Shown: positions 10,348 through 20,028 of the stretch, one piece after another | Layout of the letters: each line of letters begins with the position of its first letter | Numbering within the stretch: position 1 is the stretch's first letter | Source: Zopfochytrium polystomum | Taxonomy: Eukaryota > Chytridiomycota > Chytridiomycetes > Chytridiales > Chytridiaceae | Assembly: GCA_025765615.1 (NCBI GenBank) | Contig: JAIVFJ010000240.1 | Coordinates: 1-64,000 of the forward strand | DNA: 64,000 nucleotides | Reading direction: 5' to 3' | Program-made: the position numbers and the translations under genes | Notes under the pieces: model-generated | What the model saw: only the letters and a program-made list of their open reading frames with translations | Database searches by the model: none | Told to the model about the DNA's origin: nothing

Positions 10348-13300
10348 TCAGTCTGCCATGTTGGCAACGTTATGTTTGAACAGATACTCGGCCAGGAAAT
10401 CAATTGGGTCCTGCAGCGAGCAAAAGTCAACCGAAGCCAGGTATCGAGCTCGGAAAGCATCAGAAAAGAAGAAAGCTACCTCAGGACGAACTTTGCACAC
10501 GTCGATGAGCCCTGCCGTCAACGTTGGCATGACGTACTTCATGAGGTAGTTACGCAGAGGAACTGATTGGGCCTCCAGCACTTCTTGTTCTTGCTTTCTT
10601 ATCTCTTCCATACGCAAATTCTGTAGGGTTGGGAGCATGGGAGTTCGCAGTGAGTATCCAACGATCAGTTGGGTCACTGGCAGCCTCTCACCCATTCAGT
10701 CACTGATTTTGCGTGCCGCTCGGACTCTTCTTTTTCCCTCTTGAGCCGCTCCTCCTCTGCCTGGGCAGACTCTTTTGCCTGCGAGTTTCAAAGAATGTTG
10801 AAAGGACCGAAAATCCGCGTCAGTGCCCGTACTTCCGCATTTGCATTCTCTGGTAAGGAAGTACCTTTTGTTCTTCGATCGCCCGTCTCTTTTCCGCAAT
10901 CTGCTCCGGTGTCGGGCCGTAGTTGTGAGGTTTTCCAATCTTTTTGATGATCCCATCCAAAACCGTCTGCAAGTGGTTCGTGTCGATGGTGACGGGGTGC
11001 GGGTGGATCTCTAGCTCATCGTAATAGTTGAGGACCGTGTTTTCCTCCGTGTTGGCTGCGCGGAACTCTTCGAGTCGCTTGATGAGAGCTTTGTGGGTGA
11101 CGGAGGAAGAGAGTCCCCGATTATTAAGAGTCGGAAAGCAAGAAGCTTGTTATTGAAGGAGCTCTACAAACGACCTCACCTTCTTCTGCGTTTTTGGTGC
11201 CAGCGACGGCGGACTCTGGCAGATTCATTACACGCTCCTTGATGAATTCGTCCGTGCATTCCAAGGAAAGCACGAACTCTGGACCGATGATCTCGTCCAT
11301 TCCGTCCTTGCCGTCGTCGTCCAAAGCTGCACAGAGAGAAATATTAAAAATTGGCTAGGGCGCTTGCAAAGCCCAAAAACCATCTCAACGTTCCGCCTTA
11401 CGTCGAAACAGTTGCACAGCTTCTCCGTTCGTCGTCGGGAATCCGTCCAGCACGTATCCTTGGTTCCTGCACGGCATGGACCGCAGCCGGTCCCGCACAA
11501 AGTTCACGATCTGTTCCTCGGGGTACCGCCCGTTGTTTGCGCGCGCAGCTTCCCGGAGCTCGTCGAGCAGCTCGCGGTCGGCGTCAATGTCGTCGTCGGC
11601 TTCTTCGGGGCGGAGGTTTCCGGCGGCACGCCGTTCCTTTATTTTGCAAAAAAGCGGCAGGAGAGTTGATACTTTTTTTAGTTCGAAGTCGAGGTAGGGG
11701 GGAACGTACAAGTCGTGCGATTGCGTCGTGGACGACTGCCTCGACGTCCAAGAGGTGGATGTCGTAGTATTCGGCGAGGGCTCTTGCGATTGTAGATTTA
11801 CCGCTTGCCGGAGGACCGTGCAGGACGATTTTCAGAGGCGAGAGGCCGCGGGCATCTTTGTATTCTTGAATGAGCTGAGGCAAGTTTTCCAATATCCCAG
11901 CCTTTTTGGTGATAAAGTCAGTTTTCCTCGTCGCAAACCGAAAGGCACAGCTGCAGCGCTTACGTCGTACTTCCACTCGAACGACATGTCTTTGACGTGG
12001 CCAGGCTCGAGACGCAAGTTAACGTGGAGCATGTCGTAGTCAGACTGGGGCATGTTCTTATTTAGGAGTGCCGCTTCTTTGGGCATCTTCCTGATTCGGC
12101 CAGTGCCCAAGGTCTCGCTGATTCCCTTCCAAAAAAAAAAAACTTGTCAAAGGCGACGCAGGCATAGCGGGGCAAGCGCACCTTTGTCAACTCCATCAGA
12201 GTGCTTTTGGAGTCGTCGATTGCAAGGAGGTATCTCGTCTCGGGCTGCACGTCGGCGACTTCGACGATTATGTTGCACAGATCGTCCAGGTGGATTGTGG
12301 GGAGGGCGTTGGATCCGTCCCCATAACAGGGAATGTCGGCGTTGTGCCACGCCGACTGCATGCGCGAAGACGGTGGTTAATATAGAGAGCAGGCATTTGG
12401 TGCCTGACCTTGAACATGTAGTGGAACAAGTTGTCTCCAGCATGGTAGACCAGCCCCGACGCTACAACAAAAGTTCTGAGGGCGCTCTTTTTCCCGCATC
12501 GTATTACGGATTTCTCCACGTTGACGTGGTTCTTGTAGTTTGGATGTGGCTTTCGTCGGCGGTACTCGTCTTCTGCGAGGAAGGCATCGGGATCGTCCTT
12601 TTTTAACGATGTTTTGCCCCAAAATATTTACGTTGAGCAAGATCTCGACGCCAAACACCGACACCAAACCTGGTCGACTTTTGTCTTTGCCCACGTCATG
12701 ATGGTCGAAACGGCGATGAAGGTCTTAGGATGGTCGACAAAGCTTTCGGACATCTCAGAGAGCACTGGAGAGAGTATTTAAATGTCGAAATAATAAATGG
12801 ACGACCGAGGCGTGCTCACTCTCGATCGCCCAAGCGGCCTCGTCGAGAGAAGTAAGCAAGTCGAAAATAATGATATCAGACGCCAGCAACGCCTCCTTCA
12901 TTGCATTCTGATCATCTCGCTGTGAAGGTAAATATCGTTCAGACAACGATCAAGACGAAAAACGAATCACGCGAGGGGGGAAGCCCGACCGGCACGATCT
13001 CCTGGACCCACTTCGGCTTTGCGCCGGGGACCGCGACCTTGTCGATAGCCTCCCTCCTCGCCAGATCGCGCATCTTGTCGCCCGTATCGACGGGCGTGAC
13101 CGTGCCGGGACCGAACAGCAGCAGGCCCTCGACAGGCGGCTCGGCGGGGCCGTCCGCGGCCTGGAGCGTGCCCCAGACCTTGTACGACTCTGGCGGCGGC
13201 GGGGCGGCATCGGCCCCGCCTGCGGCGGCCGAGGAGGCGCCATCGTCGTCCAGGTCGCCCCCGCCCGACATGCCGCCGACGCCGTCGCCGCGGCGGGCGC

Positions 13301-13376
13301 CGGGCTGGGTCTGCGAGAGCAGCCGCGAGAGGTTGTGGCCCAGCGCAGAGTCGACGTCCGATATGAAGCACCGCAT
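10348..13376 (-). CDS. adenylate kinase 7-like protein (AK7) with C-terminal DPY-30 motif
   Basis: Large multi-exon gene; start ATG at 13376, stop at 10348. The N-terminal part resembles the NAD(P)-binding-like region of animal AK7 (starts [20 protein letters not shown]; later [17 protein letters not shown] and [20 protein letters not shown]). It is followed by an adenylate kinase domain with P-loop GPPASGKST near 11791-11817 and the lid-side segment GYVLDGFPT near 11450. A charged Glu/Lys-rich coil and a DPY-30 dimerisation motif ([20 protein letters not shown], then [14 protein letters not shown]) end the protein. Family knowledge: AK7 is tied to motile cilia and flagella, acting in axonemal nucleotide balance. 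A 69-nt intron (10411-10479) splits the DPY-30 motif. I count at least nine introns but did not fix every boundary. Confidence 0.88.
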
Positions 13377-14237
13377 TCTTCCCGTTTGAATGATTTTCCA
13401 GACAATTCCTCACCAAATGCGAGTAAACAGACCCTTGACAAGTCTAACCGCGTCTTCGTGGCACGGACAGCACAGCTAGCCCTGCAGCACTTTGGTTACC
13501 CAGTCCCCGCCTTCCTATTTGCAACGACCTCGCGTATCTGATACCACCACGACACATGCAGCTCTTGGCATGGGTGCAGCAGTGCATATGGACAGTGCTT
13601 TCCGTGTGCAGCTCCCAACGCACGTGCATAAGTCCGCCTTCTCTACAAATACATGCCAACGCTCGCAGGCGTTCTGTTCTCGGCTACCAATGGATATCCG
13701 AGTGACCGGGGCCGCATGGGGTACGGGTTGACGATGGGCGTAGGAGATGTTGGCGACCCCCAAAATGCGCTGTTTATTTTTTACGGGAGATGTATGATCA
13801 AGGAGGACGATCGATTCAGCCACGAGAGGCGGTGGTGCCTTGAAGACAGCTTCGCCACAAATAAATACGCCCAACCGGCAATGACGACTATCGCTTTGGG
13901 GCTGAGCCTGACGCTTGGCTCACACACGCGGCTCTGGGCATGCCCAGAAAGGAGACAGAAAGATCTTGTGCGACGATGGGTGGAGTAAATATTCACATGT
14001 CCCGGATCAACAAAGGGCGGCTGTGCACTTTTGGTCTGTCTCCTGGTCTTGCGCCTCCTTCCTGCCGGCTACCTACCTGTGCAGTCCACATTGTGTTGCG
14101 TTGTCTGACTGCGAATGAACGAATTCCCTGGCCTTTTCTTCCTGTTTTAGTGGCTTTCCGTTTTTGCAATATTTTTTTGGAACTTTCGTCAGCATCCTCC
14201 ACCCACCTTCATATTACTGAGCGAGACACACGACTGG

Positions 14238-14293
<56 letters not shown>

Positions 14294-14419
14294 GCCTCCA
14301 TTTCCTCCAAAGATTCCCTTTTTCTTCTCCGCTTTGTGGATCCGTCAGAAGTTCAAATAGACTCCGCCTCACTCCACACTCGCCACTCTCTTCCCCCCTT
14401 TACCCTTCCATCCCCGAAA
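13377..14419. other. divergent intergenic region, (CT)n tract before the peroxidase gene
   Basis: About 1 kb between the divergent AK7 and peroxidase starts. No recognised gene. The (CT)n tract at 14241-14289 lies about 130 bases before the peroxidase ATG. Confidence 0.5.
14241..14289. repeat. (CT)n microsatellite upstream of the peroxidase gene
   Basis: 49 bases of uninterrupted CT. It lies in the likely promoter or 5' UTR; CT-rich stretches are common in fungal core promoters. Confidence 0.85.
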
Positions 14420-15675
14420 ATGCGCTTCTCGCCAGCGGCCTTTGCCAACGCAGCCCTCGTCCTGGGCGCCGCGCTCACTTTCGTGTCGGGCCTCGCTCCC
14501 GCCGCCACCACGGCCTCTCCGACCAACGGCGGTGGCGGCGGCAGCAGCGGCGACTGGACGCCGTACTACACGAGCACGCTGACTCCTCTCAACTGGACCG
14601 ACATCCGCACCGAAGTCGTCGAGCTGGTGCGGCGGGGCTTTGGGCCAGTGCTGCTGCGGCTGGCGTGGCACGACGCGGCGACCGCGAACGTGGCAAAGGG
14701 CACGGGCGGCCCGCATGCCACCATCAACGTCCAACGCCCGGCGGACCCCGGGAACAACGGCTTGCAGAGGGCCGTGGACGCCCTGACGCCCATCGGGAAG
14801 GACTACCCGTCGCTGTCGGCGGCTGACTTGTGGTCGTTTGCTGGATGCGTCGCGGTCAAGGCCATGGGAGGTAAGCGAAGAAGTGGAGAAAGGAACAAAG
14901 CCCAGAGGGTCCTCCCCCAACCACCCCTTCTCTCGTGTGGACCTTCTTCGACGCATGCATTCGCTCGGCCACTCACTCCATCCCACAATGACTCCCCCCA
15001 CACACTCCAAACAACCCTACAAAAAAAGGCCCCAATATCAAATGGCACCCGGGCCGGCGCGACTACACCGACATCAAGCAAGCGAACCTCACGCCGCAAG
15101 ACAACGCGTTGCCGTCCGCCAAGTTTGGTCCAAGCGAGCTGGTGGCGTTCTTTGCCCGGTTCAACATGAACGTGACGGACATTGGCGCGCTGATCCTCGG
15201 CGGGCACGGGGTGGGGCGGTGCCACAAGGAGTTCTCCGGGTACAACGGCCCATGGACGGGGGCGGAGCACGTGTTTTCAAACTTTTACGGCATCACGAAC
15301 CCTGGCCCGGAGGGGTACAAGAACAAGACGGTCGACCTGCCCGACGGTTCAAAAAGCTGGCAGCTGAACGGAAAGAGTTGAGTGATTGGCTTTATTCCCA
15401 GTTTCCGCCCGCGCTTCCCCCACCCCTAAAAACACAAACAAACGTCAACAAAAAAAAAAAAAACAGGCCTCATCAACGGCAAATCGGTCATGCAGCTGCC
15501 TAGCGACACGGCGACGCTCATCGCGGCGGGGCAGGACCCGCTGTTCGGGCGCATGGCCACCGACAAGGACTTTTTCTTCCAGTACTGGCAGGATGTCTTT
15601 GCCCGTCTCCTCGAGCTCAACCTCGACAAATCCAAGCTAGGCCCCGCCGTTTCGTGCGACCCCACCGATTTTTGA
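14420..15675 (+). CDS. secreted class I-type heme peroxidase (CcP/APx-like)
   Basis: Three exons, 14420-14870, 15029-15376 and 15467-15675, with agreeing phases, give 335 aa. Residues 1-26 look like a signal peptide (hydrophobic, small residues near FVSGLA). The distal heme site is LLRLAWHDAAT, with Arg, Trp and His in class I spacing. WSFAGCVAVKAMGG and a split HPGRRD follow. The proximal His is in GGHGVGRCH. The Asp that pairs with it in cytochrome c peroxidase is in LPSDTATL. These features are closer to the cytochrome c / ascorbate peroxidase class than to secreted class II fungal peroxidases. Class I enzymes usually sit in mitochondria, plastids or cytosol, so export is unusual. Intron 2 uses a GTTGAG donor. 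Likely role: H2O2 removal outside the cell or in the secretory path (inferred). Confidence 0.85.
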
Positions 15676-16568
15676 GGGGATGGGCCTCCTCAACGAGATC
15701 GCTGCTTTCCTCTTTTTCTTCTTCTTTTTTCCCTCGTTTCCTTTCCCACACAGTCCCCTTCCCCAACCAAACTTTCCATCGATCACCGCCTATATGAGAG
15801 AAGGAATCGTCCTGATTCCGCATTATCCCATTTTCGTTTTCGACATTGCCGCAGCGCATTTTTTATAAGGTTTATGGTTACGCCTCCAGTGAGAGAAGGC
15901 TATTATCATTTGTATTTCTTCTCTTCAGATATCTCACCACAATTCCCTCCCGCGTCCTTTCCTTTTTTTGTTTGTCGCATAGTTTTCGTATCGACCTCGT
16001 CGTCGGTGAAAGAAGGAATGGCGAGAGGAGCGCGCGGGGAGGACGGTGGATGTTTCTAAATGTTTCCAACCCTCCCTGGGTTCTCTTTTGTTTCAAGACG
16101 CGAATGTTTTTTTTCAGGAAGTATGGATGAAGAAGCCCCGTAAACGCGCTGGTGTCAAATTATGTGGCTGTCCCCGATGACAACAACTGCTGGGGTTCTT
16201 TCGGGAACCTTCCACGACGAAGAGACACACAGAGGAAGCGAGCCCCCCCCACGGCCTCAAGCCGGTCGGTGACGGTGCGGCTTCGAGCAGACATGCTTGA
16301 GGGGGGGATTATTTGCCCGCCTAAGTTTTGTCGGGCCGGGATGGAGCTGAAGCGCGGAAAAGCAAATTCGCCGAACGCGAACACGTGAGGGAGTTGGCGT
16401 TCTTTGGGGGGGGGGTAATCTGTGACGTCACGGTTCGCTAAGCGATGGTCGGGAGAGAGAAAGACAGACCGTCAGACAGACCCGACCCGATTTCCGACCC
16501 CCCCCATAACGCGTGGCAAGAAAGACCACCACAGAAAACGTACGCCAGGTCCCCGCCCACACCCATCA
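15676..16568. other. intergenic region, no gene seen
   Basis: Pyrimidine-rich 3' region of the peroxidase gene followed by the mitochondrial carrier promoter. Only short random frames. Confidence 0.5.
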
Positions 16569-17773
16569 ATGTCGTCTTCCTCATCCTCGGCGTCGTCGAC
16601 GGCGCCCGCCCCGGCCGCGGGCAAACGCCAGCTGAAGCGCGAGATGGACGACATCAAGGCCTTCCTTGCGGGCGGCGCCGCGGGTGTCGCCACTGTCCTC
16701 GCCGGGGTACGTCCGTCGGCTGTCGTTTGCGCTCCCTCCGTTCGCGCTTGCCCGCGAACTGATCTTGATCGTTTCCACCCCCCGCGTCGCCGCCTTAAAA
16801 TCTCGTGTGCTCGTGTCCGGTCAAACAAATGGCTAATCAACTTACAACTTGCTCTTACAACGAAACCTTGTACATTGCACAGCACCCCTTCGACACGCTC
16901 AAAGTGCGCTTGCAGACCTCTAACCAGTACTCTGGAATCGTTGATTGCTTCAAGCAAACCGTTCGGAAAGATGGCATTTTCGGCCTCTACAAGGGTATGA
17001 CCAGCCCGTTGGTTGGAGTCACGCCCATGTTTGCCTTGTCGTTCTGGGTAAGCCGAGACTGGATCCAATCTCCCTCACTCCCTCCAGCTCACTGTCTTTA
17101 CTGTTCTCGCCCGCTCACCTTCAATTCTTGAACAAAATACAAACAGGCCTACGACGTCGGCCAGCGCCTGGTCCTCGCGGCGACCCCCAACCGCACCAGC
17201 AAAGAGCTGACCCTAACCGAGTACGCGATCGCGGGCGGCTTTTCGGCGATCCCGACGACGATCGTGACGACGCCGATGGAGCGGGTCAAGGTGGTGATGC
17301 AGACGCAGGACGCGAACCCGACCGGCAAAAAATACACGGGCATGTTCGACGCGGGGCGCGGGATGTACCGGGAGGGCGGGATCCGATCGCTGTACCGGGG
17401 CACGGTGGCGACGCTGGCGCGTGACGTGCCGGGCAGCGCAGCGTACTTTGTCGGGTACGAGGCCGTGTACCGCGCGTTGAAGAAGGACGGAGAGAGCTTG
17501 AGCATGGGCGCGACGCTGTTCGCCGGCGGCATGGCCGGCGTGAGCATGTGGGTCATTGCCATCCCGCCCGACGTCGTCAAGTCGCGAATCCAGGCGTCGC
17601 CCGCCGGCACTTACAAGGGCTTCATAGACTGCGGCGCGAAGATGGTCGCGGCGGAGGGCCCGCAAGCGCTGTTCAAGGGCCTCGGCGCCGCGCTGCTGCG
17701 AGCGTTTCCGGCAAACGCGGCGGGTTTCATGGGCAGGGCTATCGCGCTCGAGGGCATGCACCAGTTGTGGTGA
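16569..17773 (+). CDS. mitochondrial carnitine/acylcarnitine carrier-like protein
   Basis: Three exons (16569-16706, 16883-17047, 17147-17773; phases agree) give 309 aa, the usual carrier length. Three carrier repeats are visible with signatures HPFDTLKVRLQ, TPMERVKVVMQ and PPDVVKSRIQ, each starting with the P-x-D/E-x-x-K/R motif. GLYKGMTSPLVGVTPMFALS and the C-terminal RAFPANAAGF are characteristic of the carnitine/acylcarnitine branch (CACT/Crc1). The N-terminus is a short Ser/Ala-rich extension. Family knowledge: inner-membrane exchange of acylcarnitines for carnitine, feeding beta-oxidation. Substrate assignment is by motif resemblance only. Confidence 0.85.
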
Positions 17774-18210
17774 TTGCCGGGGGGGAATTTTTTTTTTTTT
17801 TTTTTTTTTTTGGCTTCTTAGCAGGCGAGCGTGGCGGTGGGGAAGGGGAGAGAGATCACCGATGTTTCGCTTTCCCCTTCGATCTTGCTTTGGACGCTGT
17901 GAAGTCTTCGAGTTCCTTTCCATCTCCCATTGTCAACCTCTTTCTCATTGTAATAGTAAGCGATTTTTTTTTTTTTTTTTTTCCCCTCTTCGTTGTGCCA
18001 GACACCCATTTGCTGTCGTCAGAACTTTGCATGAAACGACTAAGCCACCCGACAGAGAGCCCCAACCGCACCGCCCATCTTGCTCAAGCTCGCCGACCGA
18101 TTATCAGCACCGACACCAACTGGACGCGCACATTCCGCCGCTCCACATCGTCGTCATCCCCGCAGGAACCCACGCGACCCGCCCCCGCCTCCAACAAACC
18201 CGACTCTGCG
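17774..18210. other. short intergenic region with two poly-T runs
   Basis: Contains T runs at 17790-17811 and 17967-17982. No coding signal. It links the 3' end of the carrier gene with the promoter of the ARB2A-like gene. Confidence 0.6.
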
Positions 18211-19907
18211 ATGGCCGACGGGGACGCTGCCCTCCGCGCGCTCGGGTACAAGTTTGAGAACGATCGCCTCGTAAAGCTCGATGGTAGGGGCAGCGGTCCC
18301 TCGGTCACGCTATTTGGGGGGGACTGATCAAAACTACACACTTCCTGCGGCGACTGACGGGTTTTTCTCTCGCCTCCCACACCAAAGGCTCGCCGTCCGA
18401 GTTTGAGGTCAAACCGGGAGACAGGCTGTACAACCAAACCCACTACGAGGCTATTGGAGGTAAGACGGAGGGCTCAGATTCAGAAAACGAACGGGGGCTC
18501 CCACTCGTAACGACGAAGAATTTGGCACGAAATAACCTTGTTGCACACCCTGTTGGATCATGCTCATCCCCCCCGGACCCACAGCCGCAACGACGGAGCT
18601 CATTGTAAACCGCCTTCAGTCAGAGTTTGGGTTGCGCAAGGAGACGGTCCCTATCGATACGGCGGCCGGCGAGCCGACGTCGTTTATTTTGATGAGGTAG
18701 GAGGCGTGTGTTTCTCTTTCCGTCCGTAACACAAAGGGTCTCTTCGACATTAGCCCCGACGCGCTGTCGTCCTCCGAGCCGCTGCTGCTTCTGCTTCCGG
18801 GAATTGCCATCCAGTTGAGTAGGAATGCATGAATGTCTGACTATGAGCGAACTGACCGTTAGTTTTTTTCTTCTTTCCTTTTTACCAGAGTCGGTCAATG
18901 GGCGTGAGTATCATTGGCAGGCCATGGCGGGGACGGATGCAGTTTTTGTTGGATCCTTCCCTGACATTGAACGGGTTGCCCCCTCCAGTCGCAAAATCGT
19001 GATCAACGAGAGCTTGCGACGCGGCAGCATGATGGAGTACGTGGGCCGCGCCACCGCGGCAGGTTACAACGTGATCATCTTCAACAGCAACATGAACCAC
19101 GTCGAGAACAGGAGCATTCGAGGCGAGTTTTTAAGAGGCGCGGCAGTTTTTTTTTTTTTTTTGTTTTGTTTTCACGCTCACATGTATTCCACCGCAATAC
19201 CCCGTACAGGAAGCGAAAGCCCGGAAGCGCACGTCGCGTACGTGTGGGACACGTTTGTCAAGCCGGCTGCGGCGTCGGATATTGCGATCGTCGCGCACAG
19301 CTACGGCGGGGAGTGCACCGCGAGGTTGCTCGAGTCGCGTGGTTGGAGAAAGAACACAGAAATGGCCAGCTTGCCCTCTATTAACACGTCACGCCCCCTT
19401 GCTAGAATCGGAAGTCCGGGACCGGGTGCGCGGGATCGCATTCACGGACTCTGTGCACGTGCCGCGGCGAAGAGGAGCCCTGTTGCAATCGGTGCGGGTG
19501 ATTCCGTCCTCCCCCTCTGTTAGCATACTGATTGTCGTCCTCTTTTCTTCTCTTCACCGTCGCCTTTCCTCCGGCAATGTTGGTATATCGCATGTCCATT
19601 TTGCTCGGTGTCGGGGACTGCACTCTTTCAGCTCGCTGTGAATTGGGTCCGAAGCGACGCGCCGCTTGGGAAGAATTTGGGCAGAGACGGGGCGGGGGTG
19701 CAGTTGTTTTCGGCGGGTGAGTGGGTTCTCCCTCTCTTTCTGGTTTTCGTCGTTCTTTACAACCGTCCTACGCATTCACCCCGGTGTTTCCGCACACGCA
19801 CACGCGCACGACTTTCGCTGCTATGGCCAGGCACGACGTCACACGACCAGACGACGGTGGTGGCAGCGGACGAGGTCTTCAAGTTTCTGGGGTCGCGTTT
19901 GGATTGA
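18211..19907 (+). CDS. ARB2A/FAM172-like protein (Arb2 domain)
   Basis: Many small exons; those resolved are 18211-18283, 18388-18459, 18585-18696, 18754-18813, a 15-nt micro-exon 18889-18903, 18989-19122 and one from 19210, with later exons up to the stop at 19907. The spliced protein opens with LGYKFENDRLVKLDG, then DRLYNQTHYEAIG. The micro-exon supplies VGQW, giving VGQWARKIVINESL, which fits the AGQWARRLIINEDL region of the animal family. AHSYGGECTARLLES is a hydrolase-like nucleophile elbow, and GIAFTDSVH follows. Family knowledge: Arb2 in fission yeast binds Argonaute; animal ARB2A is nuclear and linked to co-transcriptional RNA processing. Function here is inferred. The intron at 19123 appears to use a GC donor. 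Confidence 0.82.
18889..18903 (+). other. 15-nt micro-exon in the ARB2A-like gene
   Basis: Flanked by acceptor TTTACCAG and donor GTGAGT. It keeps phase 2 on both sides and restores the conserved GQWA segment of the family. Without it the frame runs into a stop or loses the motif. Confidence 0.65.
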
Positions 19908-20028
19908 CCTCTCGTTGGAACCAGGAGAATACAGGGTTGAGGGAAGAATGTTTGTGGGGCCAAATTTGATTGGCCGATTGAAAGTGAGAGATTAGATCTT
20001 TTCCTTGCCGTTTCGCAACGCACACGGA

